DNA of 35,000 nt from an uncultured Tolumonas sp. (lineage in GTDB: Bacteria; Pseudomonadota; Gammaproteobacteria; Enterobacterales; Aeromonadaceae). The stretch is from NCBI RefSeq assembly GCF_963678185.1, contig NZ_OY782757.1:2842501-2877500 (forward strand), in the 5' to 3' direction. Both the position numbers and the translations under genes were made by a program. The notes under the pieces are model-generated. The model saw only the letters and a list, made by a program, of their open reading frames with translations. It searched no databases and was not told where the DNA came from. This document shows positions 1 to 8,826 of this stretch, piece by piece (position 1 is the stretch's first letter; the number at the start of each line of letters is the position of its first letter).

Positions 1-1978
<1,978 letters not shown>

Positions 1979-2109
1979 TACAACACCCAAGTAGTTTTAA
2001 AGCGCTTGTTTGATTGATGAACTGATAAAGATTGACTAGGAATAGTCAACACAGCTTTCCAAGACTTATTGCTGAAGATGGTTAATAACAGCGATAAGGG
2101 AACCGAATA

Positions 2110-2227
2110 TGCCTGGCGGCAATAGCGCGATGGAACCACCTGTACCCATGCCGAACACAGAAGTGAAACGTTGTAGCGCCGATGGTAGTGTGGCATTCGC
2201 CATGTGAGAGTAGGACACTGCCAGGCT
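2110..2227 (+). rRNA. rrf: 5S ribosomal RNA, first copy
   Basis: This is a 5S rRNA of about 118 nt. Its terminal stem is GCCTGGC (2111-2117) with GCCAGGC (2220-2226). The internal block CCATGCCGAACACAGAAGTG and the segment GATGGTAGTGTGG are standard gammaproteobacterial 5S sequence. It follows the 23S gene in the usual 16S-23S-5S order, and tRNA-Asp and a second 5S gene lie downstream. Its ends are inferred by comparison with E. coli 5S. Confidence 0.97.
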
Positions 2228-2290
2228 CCTAATTGATGTGAAGACCTTGACTGGGTGACAACGGTTGAGCGAGCATAGAGAGAAAAGTGC

Positions 2291-2367
2291 GGAGTGGTAG
2301 TTCAGTCGGTTAGAATACCGGCCTGTCACGCCGGGGGTCGCGGGTTCGAGTCCCGTCCACTCCGCCA
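2291..2367 (+). tRNA. tRNA-Asp (anticodon GTC)
   Basis: This is a 77-nt tRNA with an encoded CCA end. The anticodon stem is CCGGC/GCCGG (2318-2322 and 2330-2334), the 7-nt loop is CTGTCAC, and the anticodon GTC is at 2325-2327. The T arm contains GGTTCGAGTCC. It is nearly identical to E. coli tRNA-Asp. It lies between two 5S genes inside the distal end of the rRNA operon, so it is probably transcribed with it. Confidence 0.98.
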
Positions 2368-2377
2368 ATACTTTGAA

Positions 2378-2405
2378 AAGCCTTAGCATAACTAAGGCTT
2401 TTTTA
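2378..2405 (+). terminator. rho-independent terminator after tRNA-Asp
   Basis: A perfect 9-bp stem, AAGCCTTAG (2378-2386) with CTAAGGCTT (2392-2400), has a 5-nt loop and is followed by TTTTATT. It would end or attenuate the rRNA operon transcript before the second 5S gene, so the second 5S may depend on readthrough. Confidence 0.8.
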
Positions 2406-2417
2406 TTAAGCAGAATT

Positions 2418-2535
2418 TGTCTGGTAGCCATAGCACAGTAGAACCACCTGTTCCCATGCCGAACACAGAAGTGAAATACTGTTACGCCGATGGTAGTGTG
2501 GCATTCGCCATGTGAGAGTAGGAAACTGCCAGACA
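2418..2535 (+). rRNA. rrf: 5S ribosomal RNA, second diverged copy
   Basis: This second 5S gene aligns without gaps to the first but differs at about 16 of 117 positions. Changes are paired where expected: the terminal stem reads GTCTGG (2419-2424) with CCAGAC (2529-2534), so a C-to-T on one side is matched by a G-to-A on the other. In the next helix CAGTA matches TACTG. The conserved loop CCATGCCGAACACAGAAGTG is unchanged. Preserved pairing argues for a functional RNA rather than a decaying copy. It lies after a terminator and before the final operon terminator, an arrangement like the double 5S of E. coli rrnD. Confidence 0.93.
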
Positions 2536-2545
2536 TCCAACTATT

Positions 2546-2575
2546 AAGCCCTGAACATAAGTTCAGGGCTTTTTG
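2546..2575 (+). terminator. rRNA operon terminator
   Basis: An 11-bp perfect stem, AAGCCCTGAAC (2546-2556) with GTTCAGGGCTT (2561-2571), has a 4-nt ATAA loop and runs into TTTTTGTTTTT. It is the probable final terminator of the rRNA operon. The reverse reading lacks a U tract, so it is less likely to serve the convergent ovoA gene. Confidence 0.92.
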
Positions 2576-2598
2576 TTTTTAGATTTCGAAAAAAATCG

Positions 2599-4779
2599 CT
2601 ATTTTTTACGCCAGACAGTTAGTTGCGACACCAAATATTGGTATTTCCGTGCCGTTTCTTGCAGCACAAACGGGATATCTTGTGCCGGTCGTAGCTCTTC
2701 AAACTCAGTGGTCAGTACTCGCTGCAGATACTGATAGGTTGTTCGTGCTTCACCGTTCTCTCTGATCCCGCCAAGCCAATTATGTTTCGATGTTGATTCC
2801 ACTTGCCAGGTATGTGGTGAGCACAGCATCAGAATGCCGCCATCGCGCAATCGATGGGCCAGATCGGCGAGAAAATGTGCAGGTTCGCGTAGTCGATCCA
2901 GCATGTTGGCAGCAAGGATCAAATCATAGTGTTGGTATTTGTTTTTTAGGTTACAAGCATCCCCTTGGGTAAAGTGAATTCGGTTGGCTAAACCAGGATC
3001 AAGTTGGCAATCGGTCAGCTTCGCTTCCCGGTATTCGACTAATTCACCTTCGGTTGGAATGGCATAACGGAAACTGTTTTGCTGGGCCAGTGTTTGCGCG
3101 ATATCGATAAAACGGGCGGAATAATCAACGGCATCTACATGTTGAAAATATTTCGCTAGTTCAAAACTCGCCCGACCGACGGAACAACCAATATCTAATG
3201 CTCGGATTGGCTGCGGACAGACTTCGGCTGCAATTTCAGCCAGCCGTTGGCAGTGATTTGGCACATTAAAATGGCTGGCTCCATAGTGTGAATCAAGGTA
3301 TTGCGCGATCAGTGGATCAGTTTCGTAAGGGTTAACAATGAGTGGTTCCTGATAACGGGACACTACATAACGAAAACCGGCATGTTGGAAAAAGTGACGC
3401 CGAAAGGCGTAACGGGAATTTTTCAGTGCCAGATTACCGGTAGAGATCCATGAACCGCCTTTGATTAGATTATGTTTTCCATCGAATGTTGGGGTGGAAA
3501 AATCATCGTATAACGGGTGTACTCGGAAGCCATCGAAGCCATCAATCGCGGTGCTGGTCCATTGCCAGACATTCCCTACTACGTCATAAAAATCACCTTG
3601 TGGGAATTGATCGATGGGGCTGGATGATGACCAATATTCCAAATTTATATTCCCAGGGGCTTGTTGCCAGTCAGGTTGATCGGTTGGAATATTCTGGCGC
3701 AGCGCCATCCATTCTGCTTCGCACGGAAGTTGAATCGGTAAGCCGGTTTGTGCGGCTTTCCAATGACAAAAAGCAGCGGCTTCCAGCTGGTTAGTTTCCA
3801 CTGGCCAATCCCACGGCATGGTGATCTCTTCTGTCATCAGACGTAAACGCAGGGTATCAGTTTGCTGAATATCGCCTTGCCAGAAGGTGGGTTTATCGGC
3901 CTTGGTGAACTTGATCCACTCTTGGCCTTCAGTCGTCCACCATTGCGGATGCTGGTAACCTCCAGCCAGAACAAATTCGAGAAATTCCGCATTACTGACC
4001 AGATATTTACTGGCTTGGAAAGTATCTAATTTAGTTTCGCGTTGGCCGTATTCGTTATCCCAGCCATAGGTGGCATCGCTGTCTAGTTTGCCCATTTTGA
4101 TGGTGGCGGCGGTAACGGGAAGTAATTCATTGGACGGTACCGTATTTGGCTGATGGCGTATGTGTGGACAGTGCCGCCAGCGCGGTTGCGATCGGACTAC
4201 GGACAGTGGCAGCTGGCGAATCAGTACGGACGACGTTTCGAGGTGAATACGTTCATGTTCAATTCCCATCAGGATAGTCCATGCAGGACTGCCCCAACTG
4301 ATGGGTAATTCCAAAGGCATGTCTTGAATAAATTGTATAACGCGGGTTTTGACTTGTTGGCGATACGCCCGCAACTCGCCGATGGTTGGCCAATTGTAAT
4401 GCGTTTCATCAAGATCATCCCAGCTCATCTCATCAACACCGATCGCCACCATGGCTTCTATTTGTGCATTAATTCGCTGGTTGATTTGTTGGGCCGCAAA
4501 CAGTTTATTGATGAAGAAACTCGCGGTGTGGCCGTAATAGAAAATCAGCGGATGGCGCAGCGGAATGGCTTTCTTATACCACGCATCTTCGTGCGCGAGA
4601 CAATCAAACAGAGAATCATATAAATCGTAGGTCTGGATAAAGTAATCGAGCAGTTCCTGCCGTTTTGTTGCGACATTATCGCCTTGTAACCATAGCGTGC
4701 GAGTGGGTGCAGGTAGTGCTGATGCTTGAGTGTCATCAAGAGTGGAGTGTGCTGCTGGATGATGGAAAGAATAATTCAC
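2599..4779 (-). CDS. ovoA: 5-histidylcysteine sulfoxide synthase / 4-mercaptohistidine N-methyltransferase (ovothiol A synthase)
   Basis: OvoA-type enzymes use iron and oxygen to join cysteine to histidine as a sulfoxide. Their C-terminal domain methylates the later thiol-histidine to give ovothiol A, a cytosolic redox thiol. The 726-residue protein has the expected three parts. A DinB-like N-terminal region carries the iron-ligand motif H175-x3-H179-x-E181 and an earlier candidate ligand H84 in GHTASF. A formylglycine-enzyme/sulfatase-modifying fold spans about residues 222-475 (DVVGNVWQWTS, KGGSWIS). A class I SAM methyltransferase spans about 495-726 (ALDIGCSVGRAS at 527-538). The start is GTG at 4779 with GGAGA about 6 nt upstream. 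Length and domain order match OvoA rather than the shorter EgtB. The lyase OvoB needed for the second step is not in the window. A 12-bp direct repeat lies just upstream. Confidence 0.93.
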   Translation of the reverse strand: MNYSFHHPAAHSTLDDTQASALPAPTRTLWLQGDNVATKRQELLDYFIQTYDLYDSLFDCLAHEDAWYKKAIPLRHPLIFYYGHTASFFINKLFAAQQINQRINAQIEAMVAIGVDEMSWDDLDETHYNWPTIGELRAYRQQVKTRVIQFIQDMPLELPISWGSPAWTILMGIEHERIHLETSSVLIRQLPLSVVRSQPRWRHCPHIRHQPNTVPSNELLPVTAATIKMGKLDSDATYGWDNEYGQRETKLDTFQASKYLVSNAEFLEFVLAGGYQHPQWWTTEGQEWIKFTKADKPTFWQGDIQQTDTLRLRLMTEEITMPWDWPVETNQLEAAAFCHWKAAQTGLPIQLPCEAEWMALRQNIPTDQPDWQQAPGNINLEYWSSSSPIDQFPQGDFYDVVGNVWQWTSTAIDGFDGFRVHPLYDDFSTPTFDGKHNLIKGGSWISTGNLALKNSRYAFRRHFFQHAGFRYVVSRYQEPLIVNPYETDPLIAQYLDSHYGASHFNVPNHCQRLAEIAAEVCPQPIRALDIGCSVGRASFELAKYFQHVDAVDYSARFIDIAQTLAQQNSFRYAIPTEGELVEYREAKLTDCQLDPGLANRIHFTQGDACNLKNKYQHYDLILAANMLDRLREPAHFLADLAHRLRDGGILMLCSPHTWQVESTSKHNWLGGIRENGEARTTYQYLQRVLTTEFEELRPAQDIPFVLQETARKYQYLVSQLTVWRKK

Positions 4780-4796
4780 AAGGCGTCTCCCGATAG

Positions 4797-4823
4797 CGAT
4801 TTATCTGACAACGATTTATCTGA
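4797..4823. repeat. 12-bp tandem direct repeat upstream of ovoA
   Basis: CGATTTATCTGA occurs at 4797-4808 and again at 4812-4823, separated by 3 nt. It lies between the ovoA ribosome-binding site and a TATAGT hexamer (minus strand, 4825-4830) that could be a -10 element, so it would fall in the early 5' untranslated region or at the transcription start. Its role is unknown. Confidence 0.6.
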
Positions 4824-4877
4824 AACTATAGCGTGTCAAAGATAGTACGAGAGAATGTAAGTTCAGATCAGTGCTGT

Positions 4878-4932
4878 TTTGCACACTGTTGCGATTGAAT
4901 CACGTTTGTTATTCAAATGATCAGTGTGCAAA
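4878..4932. other. long interrupted inverted repeat between cdd and ovoA
   Basis: An 11-bp perfect arm, TTTGCACACTG (4878-4888), pairs with CAGTGTGCAAA (4922-4932). Inside it TTGAAT (4895-4900) pairs with ATTCAA (4911-4916). There is no U tract on either side, so it is not a standard terminator. It lies downstream of cdd and upstream of ovoA, both on the minus strand, and could be a transcript 3' end structure or a protein site. Confidence 0.55.
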
Positions 4933-4951
4933 TGAGGTATTAAGTGGTAAA

Positions 4952-5359
4952 TCAGGCGTTTAAGTGCGTTTTACTAAATGAAAAGGGCAGTAATTCTTTG
5001 ATTGCGACTTGCTGTAACTGGCCTTGCCATTGGAACAAGATCTGAATATCGGGGCCAAATTCAGAGATAAATTGGCGGCAAATACCACAGGGGCTGATTT
5101 CACCTTTGGGGGAAAAAACGGCAATGGCTTTGAATTGGGTATGGCCCTGACTAATCGCATTACCAAGCGCCACGCGCTCAGCGCAAGTGCCCGCCGGATA
5201 AGCGGCATTTTCAATATTAATACCACTGAAGATCTGACCATCGCTGGTTAAGACAGCGGCCCCGACGGAATAGTTGGAATAGGGCATGTAAGCATGGCGG
5301 ATACTGGCTTTGGCGGCGGCCATGAGTTGGGTTTGTTGTTCATGCGTGAGTGCAGGCAT
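4952..5359 (-). CDS. cdd: cytidine deaminase, short homotetrameric type
   Basis: The enzyme deaminates cytidine and deoxycytidine to uridine and deoxyuridine in pyrimidine salvage. The 135-residue protein has the zinc-dependent motifs: C59-A-E61 in AGTCAERVAL, where Glu is the proton shuttle, and P90-C-G-I-C94 in PCGICRQ. The substrate segment NIENAAYP precedes them. The length fits the tetrameric class of Bacillus and eukaryotes, not the 294-residue dimeric Cdd of E. coli. The start is ATG at 5359, with GAGG about 8 nt upstream on the minus strand. A longer frame from 5443 adds 28 residues that run through a stem-loop and is rejected. The gene follows treC by 96 bp with a stem-loop between them, so it may be partly cotranscribed with the trehalose operon. 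Confidence 0.95.
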   Translation of the reverse strand: MPALTHEQQTQLMAAAKASIRHAYMPYSNYSVGAAVLTSDGQIFSGINIENAAYPAGTCAERVALGNAISQGHTQFKAIAVFSPKGEISPCGICRQFISEFGPDIQILFQWQGQLQQVAIKELLPFSFSKTHLNA

Positions 5360-5399
5360 AAGACGCCTCAAATAAATAAATGGTACAGAATTATTAACA

Positions 5400-5426
5400 C
5401 GCCAGCTTATTCGCAACAAGCTGGCG
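5400..5426 (-). terminator. stem-loop between treC and cdd, possible weak terminator
   Basis: A 9-bp perfect stem, CGCCAGCTT (5400-5408) with AAGCTGGCG (5418-5426), has a 9-nt loop. Read on the minus strand it follows the treC stop, but the tail GTGTTAATAATT is only modestly T-rich. It may attenuate rather than end transcription. Confidence 0.45.
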
Positions 5427-5455
5427 TCTCGTAAAAACTGCAACTGGTAGCATAT

Positions 5456-7120
5456 TTAACTGTGCAGCCAGACCATTACTTCATACGGTTTTAGTTCGCG
5501 ATTACATAGCTGAGGCAAGGACGTTTCATTGTGGATCAGGCATCGGCTGTCAGTGTGTTGCCAATGTTCCGGTAATTCAAACGCGGTTTCTGTTGCGCTT
5601 AAATTGGCGACCACGAGCAGTTTTTGTTCGCCATGCTGACGTTGATAACACCAGAGCGTCGGGTGATCGGGGCGCAGGTCCTGATAGTTACCTTCGACAA
5701 TGATGGGGTATTGTTTCCGCAGTTGGATCAGTTGTTGATAGTGATAAAACACGGAAGCTTTATCTGCCAGTGAATGGGTCACATTGATCTGGGCGTGATT
5801 ATCACTGAGCGGGATCCATGGTGTGCCTTGGCTAAATCCTGCACCCGTTGATGTGTCCCATTGCATCGGTGTGCGGCTGTTGTCGCGCGAGCGCGCAGCC
5901 AGCGTTTGCAACGTCACTTCGGTGGCTACACCTTGTGCCTGATGAGCCAAATACACATTCAGGCTTTCTACATCACAGTAGTCATCAATTTGGGTAAAAT
6001 GCGGATTGGTCATGCCGATCTCTTCCCCCTGATAAATATACGGGGTGCCTTGCAGCATATGTAAGACGGTAGCCAGCATCTTGGCTGATTTTTCTCGATA
6101 TTCGCCTTCATGTCCAAAACGCGACACGATGCGCGGCTGATCATGGTTACACCAGAATAGCGCGCTCCAGCCTTGTTGGTGTAAGCCGTTTTGCCATTCG
6201 GCGAAGATTTTTTTCAATTCAATAAAATCGGGCGCTGCTAACTGCCATTTTTCGCCATTCGGGTAATCGACTTTTAGGTGATGGAAATTAAATACCATCG
6301 ACAGCTCGCGGCCATCTTGTTGTGAATATTGCTGGCAATGTTCTAGTGTGGTGGAAGACATTTCCCCAACCGTCATGCAGTGGCGTGGCACGAATACATC
6401 GCGGGATAATTCTTGCAGATAGTCATGCGCACGCGGGCCATCGGTATAAAAGCGACGACCATCACCGGTCAGATCATCACAAAAATCTTGTTGTTTGGAG
6501 ATCAGATTAACCACATCGAGGCGGAAACCATCGACACCTTTATCGGCCCAGAAATGCAGTACCTTTTTGATTTCGGCGCGAACTTCGGGATTTTCCCAAT
6601 TCAGATCAGCTTGTTGTTCACTGAACAAATGTAGATAGTATTGGCCACTGTTGTCATCGAATGCCCAGGCATTACCTCCAAATTTGGCTTGCCAGTTATT
6701 TGGCTCTTTGCCATCGACTGGATCGCGCCAGATGTAGAAATCATGAAAACGGCTGTGCGGATCGCGCAGAGCTGTTTTAAACCAGACGTGTTCGGTCGAG
6801 GTGTGGTTAAACACCATATCCAAAATGATGTGTAAGCCACGCTGTTTGCAGGCACTTACCAGTTGTTCAAAATCGGCCATGCTGCCGAAAGCCGGGTCGA
6901 TGGCATAATAATCGGCAACGTCATACCCATTATCGACCTGCGGAGAGCTGTAGATCGGGGTGAGCCATAAGGCATCGACGCCCAGTTGTTGCAGATAATC
7001 GAGGCGCTGAATAATGCCTTGCAAGTCGCCGGTGCCTTTATTACCGGAATCCTGAAAGCTTTTCGGGTAGATCTGATACACCACCGCCTGACGCCACCAG
7101 TCATGTTGAGAATAAGACAT
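5456..7120 (-). CDS. treC: alpha,alpha-phosphotrehalase (trehalose-6-phosphate hydrolase)
   Basis: TreC hydrolyses trehalose 6-phosphate in the cytosol to glucose and glucose 6-phosphate. The 554-residue protein is a GH13 alpha-amylase-family enzyme. The barrel opens with WWRQAVVYQIYPKSF, region I is DMVFNHTS (101-108), the nucleophile is D202 in GFRLDVVNL, the acid/base is E253 in VGEMSS, and the third acid is D327 in CNHDQPR. The length is close to that of E. coli TreC. The chosen ATG at 7120 has GGAG about 7 nt upstream. An upstream TTG would add six residues and has no support. It follows treB by 66 bp with a terminator-like hairpin in the gap, and is regulated with treB by TreR (inferred). 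Confidence 0.95.
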   Translation of the reverse strand: MSYSQHDWWRQAVVYQIYPKSFQDSGNKGTGDLQGIIQRLDYLQQLGVDALWLTPIYSSPQVDNGYDVADYYAIDPAFGSMADFEQLVSACKQRGLHIILDMVFNHTSTEHVWFKTALRDPHSRFHDFYIWRDPVDGKEPNNWQAKFGGNAWAFDDNSGQYYLHLFSEQQADLNWENPEVRAEIKKVLHFWADKGVDGFRLDVVNLISKQQDFCDDLTGDGRRFYTDGPRAHDYLQELSRDVFVPRHCMTVGEMSSTTLEHCQQYSQQDGRELSMVFNFHHLKVDYPNGEKWQLAAPDFIELKKIFAEWQNGLHQQGWSALFWCNHDQPRIVSRFGHEGEYREKSAKMLATVLHMLQGTPYIYQGEEIGMTNPHFTQIDDYCDVESLNVYLAHQAQGVATEVTLQTLAARSRDNSRTPMQWDTSTGAGFSQGTPWIPLSDNHAQINVTHSLADKASVFYHYQQLIQLRKQYPIIVEGNYQDLRPDHPTLWCYQRQHGEQKLLVVANLSATETAFELPEHWQHTDSRCLIHNETSLPQLCNRELKPYEVMVWLHS

Positions 7121-7144
7121 CAAAACGCTCCATTCCAAGAAAAG

Positions 7145-7175
7145 GCTGCGGCCAGTGACCGCAGCGGGAAATTAT
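7145..7175 (-). terminator. intercistronic stem-loop between treB and treC
   Basis: A 7-bp GC-rich stem, GCTGCGG (7145-7151) with CCGCAGC (7159-7165), has a 7-nt loop. On the minus strand it is followed directly by CTTTTCTT and then the treC ribosome-binding site. It resembles a leaky terminator or an mRNA 3' end stabiliser that would lower treC expression relative to treB. Confidence 0.5.
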
Positions 7176-7186
7176 AGTTATTAGGG

Positions 7187-8623
7187 TTAAACCGCTTCCG
7201 TAGCCGCGATTTCAGCTGGTGATTGGTTACGGAATTTGTGTTTGTACACCGCGATGGTTAGCAACATAGGAACTGCAATTGCGATCAACATAGCGATGGA
7301 GTAAATGCCCCAGAATTGAGGTTGGATAGACAGAATGCCGGGTAGACCACCCACACCGATACCGTTCGCCAACACACCGCTGTAACCACACACGAGACCG
7401 GCTAGTGCAGAACCAACCATCGCGCACAGCATGGGGAATTTGTAACGTAGATTGATGCCATACATCGCGGGTTCGGTGACGCCGAGATAAGCAGAAATCG
7501 CCGCAGGAACAGAAATCTCACGTTCGTTAGCTTTACGGCTGATGAAGATAATGCCCATTACCGCTGAAGCCTGAGCGATGTTAGACAGGGCAATCAGAGG
7601 CCATATCGGGGTGCCACCCATGCTTTGTACTAACTGCAGATCGACAGCGTTGGTGGTGTGATGCACGCCGGTAATCACCAATGGTGCATACAGGAAACCA
7701 AACAGCGAGGCGCCAATCGGTGCGAAGCTACCGGTCATCACGGATTTCGCTGCAAATGCCACGCCATCGCCAATCCAGCGACCGAATGGGCCAATCAGGC
7801 TGTGTGCCAGAATGACTGCCAGGATCAGTGAAACAAACGGTACAACGACCAGATAGAGGTAAGCCGGTACGATCTGTTTCAGTCGAGTTTCGATATAAGC
7901 CAGCAGTGCACCAGCTAAAATCGCAGGAATAACCTGGGCTTGATAGCCGACTTTCTGGATCGCGAACAGACCAAAGTTCCAGGCTTCCGGTGCTTGCTGG
8001 CCGATCAGATAGGCATTCATCAGTTGCGGGCTGACCAACGTAATACCCAACACGATCCCCAGGATCTCGCTGCCACCGAGTTTGCGCACCGTGGCCCAGC
8101 ACACACCCACTGGCAGGAAGTGGAAAATAGCTTCACCAATCAGCCACAGGAACGAGTGTACGGTGGCCCAAAACTGGCTGATCTCGGTCAGGCTCTTGCC
8201 ATCGAACATCTTGATGTCGCCGATGACATTACGGAAACCTAAGATCAAGCCACCGGTAATAATGGCCGGTAACAACGGCACAAAGATTTCAGCTAAGTGG
8301 GAAATTGAGCGTTCCAGCACACTCATGTTCTGGCGTGCCGCCACTTTTGCCGCTTCTTTACTGGCGCCATCGACGCCGGTTTGCGCGATTAATAGTTTGT
8401 AAAACTCATCAACTTCAGTGCCTATGACCACCTGAAATTGACCGGCATTGGTAAAACAACCTTTGACGGATGGAATCGTTTCTATGCCTTTGATATCGGC
8501 CTGTGCGGTGTTTTTCAGCACAAACCGCAGCCGGGTCAGGCAGTGGCTGACGGTGGCAATATTATCTTTGCCGCCGACCAGACTGATCAGACGAGTAACG
8601 TCCTGAGAGAATGATTTGCTCAT
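7187..8623 (-). CDS. treB: PTS trehalose-specific EIIBC component
   Basis: TreB is the inner-membrane phosphotransferase that imports trehalose and delivers trehalose 6-phosphate. The 478-residue protein has an N-terminal EIIB domain (about 1-90) with the phosphorylated C28 in SHCLTRLRF, then an EIIC membrane domain with about ten hydrophobic segments. The segment GVHHTTNAVDLQL is conserved in the glucoside EIIC class. There is no EIIA domain, as in E. coli, where EIIA-Glc of the glucose system supplies it (family knowledge). The ATG at 8623 has AGGGGA about 6 nt upstream. It is the first gene of treB-treC. Two LacI-type operators lie 58-117 bp upstream. Confidence 0.94.
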   Translation of the reverse strand: MSKSFSQDVTRLISLVGGKDNIATVSHCLTRLRFVLKNTAQADIKGIETIPSVKGCFTNAGQFQVVIGTEVDEFYKLLIAQTGVDGASKEAAKVAARQNMSVLERSISHLAEIFVPLLPAIITGGLILGFRNVIGDIKMFDGKSLTEISQFWATVHSFLWLIGEAIFHFLPVGVCWATVRKLGGSEILGIVLGITLVSPQLMNAYLIGQQAPEAWNFGLFAIQKVGYQAQVIPAILAGALLAYIETRLKQIVPAYLYLVVVPFVSLILAVILAHSLIGPFGRWIGDGVAFAAKSVMTGSFAPIGASLFGFLYAPLVITGVHHTTNAVDLQLVQSMGGTPIWPLIALSNIAQASAVMGIIFISRKANEREISVPAAISAYLGVTEPAMYGINLRYKFPMLCAMVGSALAGLVCGYSGVLANGIGVGGLPGILSIQPQFWGIYSIAMLIAIAVPMLLTIAVYKHKFRNQSPAEIAATEAV

Positions 8624-8673
8624 GTGTGTCCCCTGGTGAACAAAACCGTCGTTCCATGATGGAAGATGGCTTA

Positions 8674-8696
8674 AGTATAGTTGGTAACGTTCCCAA
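8674..8696 (-). promoter_or_regulatory. treB promoter -10 element with overlapping TreR operator O1
   Basis: On the minus strand a near-consensus -10 hexamer TATACT (8674-8679) directly follows the operator dyad TTGGTAAC/GTTCCCAA (8681-8696), which has one mismatch and a central CG. The operator fills the spacer, so repressor binding would block RNA polymerase. The -35 region at about 8697-8702 is poor, which suggests that an activator or an extended promoter helps. Confidence 0.7.
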
Positions 8697-8728
8697 TAAG
8701 TATGCAGGTGATTAATTAAAACACAAAA

Positions 8729-8740
8729 GGGAACGTTCCC
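8729..8740. promoter_or_regulatory. TreR operator O2
   Basis: GGGAACGTTCCC is a perfect 12-bp palindrome with a central CG, as expected for a LacI-family operator. It shares the core AACGTTCCC with O1, with centres about 46 bp apart. It lies between treR and treB, so the two sites could act together or support a loop. Confidence 0.8.
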
Positions 8741-8758
8741 AATTTGCGTGATTGTTCA

Positions 8759-8784
8759 CAGATCCAGCGTTGGATCCGGATCTG
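8759..8784. other. dyad between treR and the tre operators
   Basis: CAGATCC (8759-8765) pairs with GGATCTG (8778-8784), and a further GGATCC lies inside the loop. It sits just past the treR stop on the minus strand but has no U tract, so termination of treR is uncertain. I see no other element in the 8741-8826 gap. Confidence 0.35.
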
Positions 8785-8826
8785 AGGCAAGAGGGGATGT
8801 TTAATTTAGCTGTCGTTTGATGCTAT

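Noticed and set aside
2066-2536. A 156-codon minus-strand frame across 5S, tRNA-Asp and 5S
   Set aside because: It is antisense to three RNA genes, and its apparent internal repeat is just the two 5S copies.
8747-8761. Possible CRP site near the tre operators
   Set aside because: On the minus strand TGTGA and TCACG are separated by 4 nt rather than the 6 nt needed, so it does not fit the CRP consensus.
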